64,000 bases of DNA. Origin: Bubalus kerabau (taxonomy: Eukaryota > Chordata > Mammalia > Artiodactyla > Bovidae). Below are positions 1 through 10,130 of the stretch, piece after piece. Each line of letters opens with the position of its first letter. Positions within the stretch are counted from its first letter, which is position 1. The DNA is taken from NCBI RefSeq assembly GCF_029407905.1, contig NC_073630.1, forward strand, positions 39,829,001 through 39,893,000. Reading direction: 5' to 3'. The notes under the pieces were generated by a model that was not told the origin of the DNA, did no database searches, and saw only the letters and a list, made by a program, of their open reading frames with translations. Both the position numbers and the translations under genes were made by a program.

Positions 1-44
1 AAAAGCATTCTCTACTTTCCTTTCAGAGCACCTATATGTGTCCA

Positions 45-840
45 CTCCTATCCATGGTTTCACTTTCCTCAGTTTCAATTACCAGTGGTCAACCGCAGTC
101 TGAAAATATTAAATGGAAAATTACACAAATAAGCAATTCATAAGTTTTAAATTGCATGCCAGGGAATTCCCTGGCCTGCCAGGTTATTATTATTGGTTAG
201 GATTCCCCATCCCCACTGCAGGGGGCATGGGTTTGATCCTTAGTTGGGGGAACTAAGATCCTGTAAGCTGCATGGTGCACCCCCCACTTTTTTAATAAAT
301 AAATAAATTTCATGCGATTCTGAGTAGCATGATGAAATCCCACTCCATCATCCTGCCCTCCATCCTCACCCCCAACCACTGACCTCCTCTGCTCCTGACA
401 CCCAGCCATCGACATCGTCATGGCTACATGACCCAGGATCGCCTGAAGTGATGATCCTTCTGAGGTGCTGTCAGAAGGTCAACAGTAGCCTCACACTAGG
501 TCACAATGCCTTCATCATTCACCTCACTTCATCACTTAGGCATTTTATCATCTCATGTCATCAAAAGGAGAAGGGTGAACACAGCACAATAAGATATTTA
601 GGAGAGACCACATTCATATCACTATTATGGCAGTGTAGTTGTTCTGCTTTTATTGTTAGTTATTGTTATTCATCACTTACTGTGCCTAATTTATATGTTA
701 AACCTTATCATAGGTATGTTTATATAAGGAAAAAAACAAAACAGTTATGTGTAGGACTCAGTACTATCTGCAGTTTCAAGTATCCAGTGGGAGTCTTGGA
801 ATGTACCCACCCCCTCAGATGAGGCCGGCCCTCTGTACTG
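45..840. mobile_element. Non-autonomous Tigger-family (TcMar-Tigger) DNA transposon, interrupted
   Basis: Old mammalian mariner-like element of the Tigger group (Tigger2/MER8-like by remembered consensus). Recognisable parts are the 5' stretch around 47-160 and the 3' stretch 316-840, which ends in the usual Tigger terminal text near 720-835. A tRNA-Glu SINE (160-304) splits it. It carries no transposase ORF. The subfamily name is from memory and uncertain; the class is well supported because both flanks of the SINE rejoin into one continuous element. Confidence 0.75.
160..304 (+). mobile_element. tRNA-Glu-derived SINE (CHR-2 type) inserted in the Tigger element
   Basis: Degenerate cetartiodactyl tRNA-Glu SINE: the head begins after agggaattccctgg, a B-box-like gggtttgatcc lies near 229-239, and it ends in an AATA-type tail. 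It is bounded by an imperfect 11-bp target duplication, aaattgcatgc (149-159) and aaatttcatgc (305-315), one mismatch. Removing it restores the Tigger reading, so it is the younger insertion. Confidence 0.8.
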
Positions 841-1085
841 TTTGATTGTTTGAAGTTCGCCATGACCAGTAGGGCCACAAGCTGCTGGAGGAGTGGGTTG
901 GCTCACTGCTAGTCTCTAGGATGTGGTCAAACGGACAGGCTTTGAATCCTCGTATCCTCACCTGGCAGCTGCTGGGGCTTTGAATACCCAGGCTCAGCTT
1001 CTCTATAGAGGAAATAATATTTAATTACAGAAAAACCCTTTTTATGGTTGTTGCAAGGCTCAGATCACAAAATCTAAAGTGCTAA

Positions 1086-1613
1086 ATGGAGTGCTTGGCA
1101 TGTAACAGGTGTTTAGTTTATATTGGTTACCTAGGTAGCATATTCAGAAGCACAGACATTACTTTGCCAACAAAGGTCCATCTAGTCAAGGCTATGGTTT
1201 TTCCAGTGGTCATGTATGGATGTAAGAGTTGGACTGTGGAGAAGGCTGAGCACCGAAGAATTGATGCTTTTGAACTGTGGTGTTGGAGAAGACTCTTGAG
1301 AGTCCCTTGGACTGCAAGGAAATCCAACCAATCCATTCTGAAGGAGATCAGTCCTGGGTGTTCTTTGGAAGGAATGGTGCGAAAGCTGAAACTCCAGTAC
1401 TTTGGCTACCTCATGCGAAGAGCTGACTCATTGGAAAAGATTCTGATGCTGGGAGGGATTGGGGGCAGGAGGAGAAGGGGACGACAGAGGATGAGATGGC
1501 TGGATGGCATCACTGACTCGATGGATGTGAGTCTGAGTGAACTCCGGGAGTTGGTGATGGACAGGGAGGCCTGGAGTGCTGCAATTCATGGGGTCGCAAA
1601 GAGTTGGACATGA
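1086..1613 (+). pseudogene. BovB RT C-terminal fragment, open but 5'-truncated
   Basis: A 175-residue open frame whose first about 15 residues come from flanking DNA; the rest is the C-terminal region of the BovB polyprotein downstream of the RT catalytic core. Family-typical text includes VMYGCKSWT, RRIDAFELWCWRRLLRV and the basic GGRRRRGRQRMRW stretch, then the terminal HGVAKSW before the stop. No catalytic motif is present, so it cannot act as an enzyme. The lack of stops suggests a fairly recent insertion or chance survival of a short frame. Confidence 0.85.
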
Positions 1614-1633
1614 CTGAGTGACTGAACTGAACT
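1129..1633 (+). mobile_element. BovB (RTE) LINE, 3' fragment
   Basis: 5'-truncated copy of the ruminant BovB retrotransposon, about 505 bp of the about 3.2-kb element. It keeps the C-terminal coding part and ends in the short gactgaactgaact tandem tail that BovB uses instead of a long poly-A. The coding part is open for its whole length (see 1086-1613). Confidence 0.95.
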
Positions 1634-1939
1634 AGTATATTATCATTGCTTTTAGGATATGTTTACTTATTGCAGGCAAAACCACTAGAAAATGATGTTT
1701 CTGGAATATTTCTAAAAAGTCCCTAGAAAAGTTATTGTTATACAAGTTAGAACAGTGTTTAAAAGATGTGTTTTTCACTAATAGCCTCACTGTGATTCTC
1801 CCTGAACATGTTTTTATTAATTGTTAAATATTCCAGTGTAGCCATGCTAATATATATAGTTTAATCTCTGTTTCAGAGGTTGTGTTAAAGTATGTTGAGA
1901 TTTTTTTTATTTGTAAAATATATACAATACTTATTTTGA
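1634..1939. other. No gene or repeat recognised
   Basis: About 300 bp of AT-rich sequence between the BovB fragment and the Bov-tA SINE. No ORF of note, no RNA gene and no family I recognise. Confidence 0.5.
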
Positions 1940-2153
1940 GGCTTCCCTGGTGGCTCAGATGGTAGAGAATCTGCCTGCAGTGCGGGAGACCAGGTCTGAT
2001 CCCTGTGTTGGGAAGATCCCCTGGAGAAGGAAATGGCAAAGCACTCCAGTATTTTTGCCTGGAAAGTTCCATGGACAGAGGCACCTGGTGTGCTACAGTC
2101 CATAGGATCGCAAAGAGTCGGACACGACTGAATGACTAACACTTTCACTTCAC
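1940..2153 (+). mobile_element. Bov-tA SINE, near full length
   Basis: Ruminant SINE with a tRNA-Glu head (ggcttccctggtggctcag start) joined to a Bov-A unit and ending actttcacttcac. The flanks ttattttga (1931-1939) and ttattttca (2158-2166) form a 9-bp target duplication with one mismatch. The Bov-A part shares its 3' end with BovB, whose machinery is thought to mobilise it. Confidence 0.95.
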
Positions 2154-2166
2154 AGAGTTATTTTCA

Positions 2167-3139
2167 AATGCTTTTAAAAATAATCCACCACTACTCTTTA
2201 TTTTTTCCATTGATATTGCTGAGTTGAACATATTTTAAACACACGACAAATTGCTTGGGCCTCTTGACAAAGACGTTTTGTTTTTATAAACTTTGACTTT
2301 TGAAGAATGATGGTACTTTTTCCTTTTTCCTCTTTCTCTTCTCACAGTGGGATTTCCATGGGGGAGTTTTTTATATCTTCAGCAAGGTCTATACAGTGAA
2401 AATACTGCTCTGTGTAAAAGGATTATGACACTATATAGATTTTTCACTGTCAAACACCTTCCTTTGGGTAAATATTTATGTGAAATGAAGCACAGAATTT
2501 AAAATAGTCCTGAAGAAGCTGCATACTCTCCTTGACGACAACAACAACAAAGTTTGTGTATTAACAGTTGGCTTAACGGCGTCTGGCATACAGAAGGACA
2601 AAAATATACTTTGGCCCTGTAATATTTATAGCGTTGCCAGTTCAGTTTAACCATTGTGCCCTATTTAGGAATATTTTCTGAGTGAGCTTTATTTTAGTGT
2701 CTAAGAACGCGGTCGTAAGTTTGTGGCAGAGAGGCTCATGTTGACTGCAGGAGGTGGCAGAATGGTGATTCGGTGCTGTGCTGTGGAGGGCGGACAGGGA
2801 ACTCACACTGCAAAAAGCTCCCTAAACTTGTGCACACACTGACAAAGAAAACACCGATAACAGTGGGGTAGCCACTTTGAAACATCGTGTCGTGCTTTAC
2901 GTGCTTTGCAAGGAGCACGGTCTTCATGAGTTTATAAACAAGAAAGGCGAGAGATTCCATTGTGTCATTCTGAGTAGTGCATTTCCACTTATGGCAGCAA
3001 CTTGTTTATATGGCTTTCCCACTATACGAGAGTGAGCTACACCAGATAATGCACGTATCCCAGTTATCTGGAAGCTCAGCTGGAAGGCATCATCGCTTTA
3101 CACTTTGAATCTTTCTGACTTTTATGTAATCTTTGCTTT
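2167..3139. other. Unique-looking sequence, no gene recognised
   Basis: Nearly 1 kb without a repeat family I recognise. A short acaac run lies near 2540-2551. The 74-residue minus-strand frame at 2736-2960 has no domain, splice context or family resemblance that I can see. Confidence 0.45.
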
Positions 3140-3153
3140 AAAAACTAAAAATA

Positions 3154-3461
3154 GGGCTTCCCTGGTGGCTTGGTGGTAAAGAATCTGCCTGCTAACGCAG
3201 AAGAGACAGGTTCAATCCCTGCTCTGGGAAGCAACTAAGGCTATGTGCCACAAATATTGAGCCTGCAGTCTAGAGCCAGGAACCACAAGTACTGAAGCCT
3301 GGGTGCTCTGGGGCCTGTGACCCCCAACAAGAGAGGCTGCTGCAGTGAGAAGCGCATGCACTGCAACTAGAGAGACCCCACTTCCCACAGCTAGAGAGAG
3401 CCCACGTGCAGCAACGGAGACCCAGCACAGGCAGAAGAAAGACATAGTGAAATTATTTTTA
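3154..3461 (+). mobile_element. Long tRNA-Glu SINE (CHR-1 type), full length
   Basis: tRNA-Glu head followed by the repetitive GAGCCTG/CAACTAGAG body typical of the cetartiodactyl CHR-1 SINE and an A-rich tail. It is flanked by a perfect 14-bp target duplication, aaaaactaaaaata, at 3140-3153 and 3462-3475, which fixes both ends. Confidence 0.9.
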
Positions 3462-3475
3462 AAAAACTAAAAATA

Positions 3476-4077
3476 ATTGCCATTGCATAATAAATCTATT
3501 AAAAGTTTACATATCCTGTCTTGATGACTTAACAGAGTTTTGCATGAGCATCAGTTTTCAAATTGTATTTTGTTAAAATTTGTGAACATGTTAGCATTTA
3601 TGCTAAAGAACGCTGGAATGCCGCATACAGAGCTTTTTTCGTTTCCTCTTTCACTTTTTAGCTTTCAGTGCCGTGTCAGCGTGTATGACTCTGTGTACCT
3701 CTAGTTCCATTTCCCCTCTCTAAATTTTTTGTTTCTAATCACCTGTAGATTTAAAAAACAAAAACAAAAACAAAACATTACTAGAATTATTTCCAAAATA
3801 GGAGTAAATTTGCTTTAAGTGATTACCCAAAAAAACTGTCCTATGACTCAAGCATGTGAACTTACAGTTTTTTCATTTATTCAACAAATATAAGTTGAAT
3901 GCCTACTCTGTGCATGTTCATTCCCAGTCACCAACTTCATTCAGGATGCTATCAATCTTTTCTGATATTGCTTTAAAAATCTACTAGCTAATCTCTGCCC
4001 CCACAAAGCATCCAGAACAATCTTCTAGGAAAACAGAGTAAATCCTGTTACTTACTTGATTTAAATACTTAAGGCTT
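3476..4077. other. Mostly unique sequence with a faint LINE tail
   Basis: No gene seen. There is an A-rich caaaaacaaaa run near 3751-3777. The text around 3866-3915 (tcatttattcaacaaat and following) resembles ancient LINE or MIR tails but is too short to classify. Confidence 0.4.
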
Positions 4078-4089
4078 TTGGTTGCCTGC

Positions 4090-4270
4090 AGGATGAATAT
4101 TCTGAGTGAATCTGCATTTCTGCTCTCTTACCCCAGCTTGGTCACACCTGGCCATTTATATATTCTTGTCTCCCTGCATGAAATGTATTCCCCATGTATC
4201 CTCCTTACCAACTCTGTCCTTCCTCAGGGAAGCACTTCTGGTCCCCTTGACAACAACATGTTAATCTTTC
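4090..4270 (+). repeat. Probable L2 LINE fragment
   Basis: Pyrimidine-rich text resembling the L2 3' region, including ctctgtccttcctcagggaa. It is colinear with the L2 3' end at 4870-5015, so both may be one L2 divided by about 600 bp of later or unrecognised sequence. Old and degenerate. Confidence 0.5.
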
Positions 4271-4869
4271 TATGTGTCATCTCAACAAGTGTACCTGTTT
4301 TAGGGGTGACTGAGGGACAACACAGAGTGGTTAGCGCCATTTAAAGAAGCAAGGTTAATGCCACTACACTTGTAGAGAGGAGGGGGACACGTTGTGCCAT
4401 GCAGGGTCACACAGGGACGCACCGATATCAGTCAGGATGTAGGAAGGAATGAGGGGAAAGCATAGGCCGCAGTCTATACTGTGTTTCCCATGGGAAGGGG
4501 CAGGAAGACAGTTTAGGGTTGGCTAGTTTGAGTAATTCCAGCAGGCTTTGGGGCATAGGGGCAGTCCTACTTGTCTGACACCTGGACCTACACTGATTTA
4601 GGGCAGGGGAAGTACTGGCTTGGCAGATGAGGGTTAAAGATGGTTGGGGGTGGAGACTCAAGATTGGCTGGTTCTCATATGAAAGGAGTGCTTCCAGGCA
4701 TGTTATTTACTGTTTTAGGAATTAACTAGCAGTCTCTCTCCTGCCACAACACCCTTTGCCAAGATGTCAAAACATCATAAAATATAGACAATAAAAAATA
4801 TAGAGAGACAATAAAAAACATGATTAATATACTTATCACCGGTTGTGGTATGGCACATATCGCACTGGG
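4271..4869. other. No gene recognised
   Basis: G-rich sequence between two L2-like pieces. The 77-residue minus frame at 4428-4661 is proline/serine-rich chance coding. I see no terminal repeats that would define an inserted element. Confidence 0.4.
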
Positions 4870-5015
4870 TTATTTAACATCTCCCGAACTTGTTAAATTG
4901 CAGGCTTCTTGAGATCAGGGATCTTGTCTGTCTTGTTCACTACGGTAGCCCCATTGCCCACGGGAGTATCTCTCGCTTGGTAGATGCTCAGTGAATGTTA
5001 GTGGAATGAAAAAGA
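4870..5015 (+). repeat. L2 LINE 3' end
   Basis: Contains the L2 3' signature: gcttcttgagatcagggatc, cttgttcacta, then a tgctcagtgaatgtt-type terminus near 4986-5000. Ancient mammalian LINE with no coding content. Confidence 0.75.
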
Positions 5016-5237
5016 ATGGATACCTTTCTACCTGGCATATGGAGTTAGTGTCTCACCTGAAAGCACCACATTTTTGCCCCCAAATACAGATTTTTTTATA
5101 CCAATTAATTAAAATATGCTTTTATTTGGTTTAAATTTGAAGGGGTGTTTTCCTTTCAAACTAATTTGTCTCAGCATAATGTGTATTATTTAAAACTCTG
5201 TAAAGAAACCAACACATCTCCATGTTTCTTGCGTAGC

Positions 5238-5440
5238 CAGTGATTCTTTACCGGGGCAGTTTTGCTCTATGGGGGACCTTCAGCATTGTCTGGAGACATT
5301 TTTGGTTCTCACAACTGGCATCTAGTGGATAGAGGCTAGAGATGTTGCTATCTATCCTGTATAATACACAAAACAGCCCCCTGCAACAAACAGTTTTCCA
5401 ATCTAAAAGTTCAATAGTGCTGACATTGGAAAACCTTCTG
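5238..5440 (+). mobile_element. MER5A hAT-Charlie MITE
   Basis: Starts at a degenerate cagtggttct-type terminus and holds the MER5A core (gtctggagacatttttggtt, then aacagccccctgcaacaaa). It ends near aaaaccttctg. Non-autonomous DNA transposon of eutherian age. No clear 8-bp duplication survives. Confidence 0.85.
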
Positions 5441-6370
5441 TTAGACGTGATGTGTTTGACAAGTTCACCTAAAAAGACCTCCTACAACTAACCACGTCCT
5501 CCAACTCTTCCATGAAGCAATTACCAGCTCAGTAGCGGATATCTTGAGGTAAACACAACAGCCCTGAGGGAGAAAAGTAATTCTTAGAGGAGGACATCTG
5601 GCAAGCTGCAGAGAGGGGTTCAGCATTTGAGCAGGCACCACGAAAGGAGATCTAAGTGGATTGATACATAGCATGATGACACCGAGGTCTGGGCTTAAAA
5701 TGAGTACTGAAATTATAGGCTTTTTAGCTGACAGTTGAAAGGCATGACTTTAAGTTAACATAAGTGATGTAGGGGGGAAGGAACAATCATATAGAGCCTC
5801 TAACTCCAAAATTGCTCTCTTTAAAAGTGGAGTTGTCTTCTTCAGCTTAACATACTACCAGTGATCAAAGCAATGCTGCCATTCCTTTTTGGAACTGTCT
5901 CTAGAGCTTTTGTCATGCTCTTTTGAATAACATCAGAAGTTTCAAACATTGCCCTTTTAGACAGGAATTTGCTTTGGGGGAAAAATCAAGTTATTTGGAC
6001 CTATATATGGTGAATAAGGAAAATTATCCATGCTTCTAAAGCAGGGTTCATAAAAATTGAAGACAGGCTATAAATTATATGAATATGACTTTAAAGGCAG
6101 TTCTGAAAAGGAGTTTTAGAAATGTCTTGAGCTAAGTTGATGACATTGGAGTAAATATATAGCCTCTTGAGATGATCATTTTCAGAAGAAATGCTCATAT
6201 TGAGGTATGAGTGTTAGCAAAACATAACTAATAGTCATACTGATTTCATTGCTACAGATATATGTGGAAATAATGCCAGGTGTGTGCACAACCAAATTTA
6301 TGTCAGTATGAGAATTAAACATACAGGACAGGTCTTATAGTGCTTTTTATATGTAAAAGTTTAAATCCCC
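5441..6370. other. Unique-looking sequence
   Basis: About 930 bp of AT-rich sequence in which I recognise neither a gene nor a repeat. The 69-residue minus frame at 5465-5674 shows no domain and partly runs back towards MER5A. Confidence 0.4.
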
Positions 6371-6395
6371 CCCCCAGTTTTATTGAGGTATAAAT

Positions 6396-6397
<2 letters not shown>

Positions 6398-6442
<45 letters not shown>
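6398..6442. repeat. (AT)n microsatellite
   Basis: About 22 uninterrupted AT units lying between the L1 3' UTR fragment and the Bov-tA tail. The length and purity suggest polymorphism. Confidence 0.95.
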
Positions 6443-6446
<4 letters not shown>

Positions 6447-6642
6447 GAAAAGGGAAAGTTGCTCAGTCGTGTCCAACTCTTTGCAGCCTCATGGACTATA
6501 CAGTCCATGGAATTCTCCAAGAAAGAAGACTCGAGTTGGGTAGCTGTTCCCTTCTCCAGGGGATCGTCCCAAACCAGGGATCAAACCCAGGTCTCCCACA
6601 CTGGAGGCAGATTTTTTACTAGCTGAGCCACCAGGGAAGCCC
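6443..6642 (-). mobile_element. Bov-tA SINE, minus strand
   Basis: Reverse-complement Bov-tA, from a gctcagtcgtgtccaactc tail at the left to accagggaagccc (the tRNA-Glu head) at 6630-6642. It inserted next to the AT tract inside the L1 UTR. Confidence 0.92.
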
Positions 6643-6668
6643 AATTATATATAATTGTATTTGTTTAA

Positions 6669-7272
6669 GGTAATGGAAACAGTGAGAGATTTTATTTTCT
6701 TGGGATCCAATATCACTGCAGATGGTGACTACAGTCATGAAATTAAAAGCCTACTCCTTGGAAGGAAAATTATGACCAACCTAGACAGCATATTAAAAAG
6801 CAGAGACATTACTTTGCCAACAAAGGTCCATCTAGTCAAAGCTTTGGTTTTTCGAGTAGTCACGTATGGATGTGAGAGTTGGACTATAAAGAAAGCTGAG
6901 CGCCGAAGAATTGATGCTTTTGAACTGTGGTGTTGGAGGAGACTCTTGAGAGTCACTTGGACTGCAAGGAGATCCAACCAGTCCATCCTAAATGAAATCA
7001 GTCCTGAATATTCATTGGAAGGACTGATGCTGAAGCTGAAACTCCAGTACTTTGGCCACCTGATGTGAAGAGCTGACTTATTTGAAAAGACCATGATGCT
7101 GGGAAAGATTGAGGGCAGGAGGAGAAGGGACAGAGGATGAGATGGTTGATTCAATGGACATGAGTTTGAGTAATCTCCGGGAGTTGGTGATGGACAGGGA
7201 GGCCTGGCATGCTGCAGTCCATGGGGTCGCAGAGAGTCAGACATGACTGAGCAACTGAACTGAACTGACTGA
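6669..7272 (+). mobile_element. BovB LINE, 3' fragment
   Basis: About 600-bp 5'-truncated BovB starting in the linker after the RT core (ggaaacagtgagagatttta) and ending in gaactgaactgactga. The open segment 6655-7068 encodes family text (DFIFLGSNITADGD, WTARRSNQSILNEI). A stop at 7066-7068 and later deletions break the C-terminus. Confidence 0.93.
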
Positions 7273-7577
7273 TACAAAATAATGATTTGATATATGTGTT
7301 TCTTGCAAATGATCACCACAGTAAGTTTAGTTAAGAGCCATGACCTCACATAGTTACTAGTTTTTTCCCTTGTAATGAGAACTTTTAAGATCTATTCTCT
7401 TAGCTACCTTTAAATATAGAATACAGTATTGTTAACTGTAGTCCCCATACTATATATTACATCCCCAGAATTTATTAATCTTACAATTGGAAGTTTGTAT
7501 TTCAGTACAAATTATCCCTTTTCTTCTTCACCTCCAACTCCCACTGCTAGCAACCACCAATCTGTCCTCTTAAAGTT

Positions 7578-8350
7578 TAATTATGGCAGAAAGTGAAGAG
7601 GAACTAAAAAGCTTCTTGATGAAAGTGAAAGAGGAGAGTGAAAAAGTTGGCTCAAAGCTCAACATTTAGAAAACTAAGATCATGGCATCTGGTCCCATCA
7701 CTTCATGGGAAATAGATGGAGAAACAGTGGAAACAGTGTCAGACTTTATTTTTTGGGGCTCCAAAATCACTGCAGATGGTGATTGCAGCCATGAAATTAA
7801 AAGACACCTACTCCTTAGAAGGAAAGTTTTGACCAACCTAGACAGCATATTAAAAAGCAGAGACATTACTTTGCCAACAAAGGTCTGTCTAGTCAAGGCT
7901 TTGGTTTTTCCAGTAGTCATGTATGGATGTGAGAGTTGGACTATAAAGAAAGCTGAGTGCTGAAGAATTGATGCTTTTGAACTGTGGTGGTGGAGAAGAC
8001 ACTTGAGAATCCCTTGGACTGCAAGGAGATCCAACCACTCCATCCTAAAGGAGGATCAGCCCTGGGTGTTCATTGGAAGGACTGATACTGAAGCCGAAAC
8101 TCCAGTACTTTGGCCACCTCATGCGAAGAATTGACTCATTGGAAAAGACCCTGATGCTGGGAGGGATTGGGGACAGAAGGAGAAGGGGAGAACAGAGGAA
8201 TAGATGGCTGGATGGTATCACCAACTCGATGGACATGAGTTTGGGTAGACTCCAGGAGTGGGTGATGGACAGGGAGGCCTGGCGTCCTGCGATTCATGGG
8301 GTCGCAAAGAGTTGGACACGACTGAGCGACTGAACTGAACTGAACTGAAC
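7578..8350 (+). mobile_element. BovB LINE, 3' fragment
   Basis: About 770-bp BovB copy beginning just after the YADD region (ttatggcagaaagtgaagag) and ending in four gaact repeats. Its frame is broken by a CAG-to-TAG change at 7667-7669 (compare aacattcagaaaac in the copy at 9321-9334) and by later lesions that leave pieces 7682-7963 and 8073-8333. It lies immediately after the L1 UTR. Confidence 0.93.
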
Positions 8351-8699
8351 CACATTTCAAAATCTGGGAATTTCTACTTTAGGCAAGAAGGTATTTAAGT
8401 TCTTTCCTCAGATGTCAACCTTACATTGGCCACATTTACATTGACCTTATTTAGGATGGCTTTTCAGTGTCAAATCAAATGTATGTCTCATGTACTTGAG
8501 ATAGGTTAGTGTTATAATAGAAGAAGTAATAAAAGTCTGCTCCCAGTAGAGTAGCAATGGATCAAAGTTTGGCTGGGAGTGTCCTGATTTTAAAACTGAA
8601 AGTCCTGCTTCCCAGAAAACCCCTTAGTCCCAGGTAAATTGAGATGGTTACCAAACTCCCAGTCACTTAGCTAATGCCTCTATTCTTTTTGGACTATCT
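8351..8699. other. Unique-looking spacer
   Basis: About 350 bp between two BovB copies with no gene or repeat recognised. Its right end supplies the left copy of the duplication that flanks the next BovB. Confidence 0.45.
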
Positions 8700-8709
8700 A
8701 CAGTGAAAA

Positions 8710-9997
8710 GAGTTTGTTGTGATTCACACAGTTAAAGGCTTCAGTGTAGTCAATGAAGCAGAAGTAGATGTTTTTCTGGAATTCCCTTGATTTTTCTGTG
8801 ATCCAGTGGATGTTGGCAATATGATCTCTGCTTCACCTGCCTTTTCTAAATCCAGTTTGTACATTTGGAAGTTCTAAGTTCATGTACTGTTGAAGCCTAG
8901 TTTGAAGAATTTTGAGCATTACCTTGCTAGCATATGAAATGAACACAATTGTACAGTAATTTGAACATTCCTTGACATTGTTCTTCTTTGGAGTTGGAAT
9001 GAAAAGTGACCTTTTCTGGCCTTCTGCAAAACCTGTATGCAGGTCAAAAAGCAATGGATAGACCCAGACATGGAACAATGGACTGTTCAAAATTGGGAAA
9101 GGAGTACATCAAGGCTGTATATTGTCACCCTGCTTCTTTAACTTATATGCAGAGTACATCATGTGAACTGCCAGGCTAAATGATCAAAAGCTGGAATCAA
9201 GATTGCCAGGAGAAATATCAATAACCTCAGATATGCAGATGATACCACTTTAATGGCAGGAACTAAAGAGCCTCTTGATGAAGGTGAAAGAGGAGAGTGA
9301 AAAATCGGGCTTAAAACTCAACATTCAGAAAACTAAGATTATGGCATCTGGTCCCATCACTTCATGGCAAATAAATAGGGACAAAATGGAAACAATGACA
9401 GACTTTATTTTCTTGGGCTCCCAAGTCACTGCAGATGGTGACTGCAGCCATGAAATTAAAAGACACTTGCTCCTTCGAAGAAAAGCTATGACAAACCTAG
9501 ACAGCATATTGAAAAGCAGAGACATTACTTTGCCAACAAAGGTCCATCTAGTCAAAGCTATGGTTTTTCCAGTAGTCATGTATGAATGTGAGAGTTGGAC
9601 TATAAAGAAAGCTGAGCGCCGAAGAACTGATGCTTTTGAACTGTGGTGTTGGAGAAGACTCTTGAGAGTCCCTTGGACTGCAAGGAGATCCAACCAATCC
9701 ATCTTAAAGGAAATCAGTCCTGAATATTCTTTGGAAGGACTGAAGGTGAAGCTAAAGTTCCAATACCTTGGCCATCTGATGCGAAGAGCTGACTCATTAG
9801 AAAAGACCCTGATGCTGGGAAAGATTGAAGGCTGGAGGAGAAGGGGATGACAGAGGATGAGATGGTTGGATGGCATCACCGACATGATGGACATGAGTTT
9901 GAGCAAGCTCTGGGAGCTGGTGATGGACAGGGAAGCCTGGCGGGCTGCAGTCCATGGGGTCACAAAGAGTTGGATATGATTTAGGGACTGAACAATG
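8710..9997 (+). mobile_element. BovB LINE with 5' inversion (twin-priming product)
   Basis: The 5' part (about 8711-9027) is BovB in minus orientation, covering the RT region from the KRSVFIPIPKK-encoding block to the end of motif A. The 3' part (about 9028-9992) is plus orientation and starts about 40 bp further along the element (cctgtatgcaggtca) and runs to the 3' end. The composite is bracketed by a perfect 10-bp duplication, acagtgaaaa, at 8700-8709 and 9998-10007. One duplication around both halves shows a single insertion event, as expected for twin priming with a small junction deletion. Confidence 0.92.
9275..9850 (+). pseudogene. BovB RT C-terminal fragment in the inverted copy
   Basis: A 191-residue open frame from just after the YADD block to the basic C-terminal segment: LKLNIQKTKIMASGPITSWQ, then DFIFLGSQVTADGDCSHEIK, then RRTDAFELWCWRRLLRV. 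It lies in the 3' part of the 5'-inverted BovB, so upstream RT sequence is on the other strand and cannot be read with it. It ends at an early stop (9848-9850) where intact copies continue RGRQRMRW. Not functional as an enzyme. Confidence 0.85.
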
Positions 9998-10130
9998 ACA
10001 GTGAAAACAAAACAATGCCTTCCCATAATAAATACAGAAATAGGACATATCCCTATTGGAAGAAGCATAGCAACTCGAGTCAAACAGCAATATGTGTTAG
10101 TTGAAAGTAGACTGAGTTCATTACTTTTTA

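Larger units (their letters stand above)
6371..7573 (-). mobile_element. Old L1 3' UTR, split by a Bov-tA and a BovB
   Basis: Minus-strand L1 3' end of the L1MA/L1MB type. The 3' terminus (reverse complement of agttttattgaggtata) is at 6376-6392 and the rest of the UTR is at about 7279-7573, with the text gtagtccccatactatatattac. Between the halves lie a TA microsatellite, a Bov-tA (6443-6642) and a BovB (6669-7272). The two halves are colinear, so the L1 is the oldest layer. Confidence 0.8.

Noticed and set aside
448..822. A 124-residue plus-strand frame as a gene
   Set aside because: Lies entirely inside the non-coding part of a Tigger transposon.
7315..7349. Minus-strand frames of up to 204 residues (6735-7349) and 252 residues (9325-10083) as genes
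   Set aside because: They are antisense shadows of plus-strand BovB coding sequence; the sense frame carries the family motifs.
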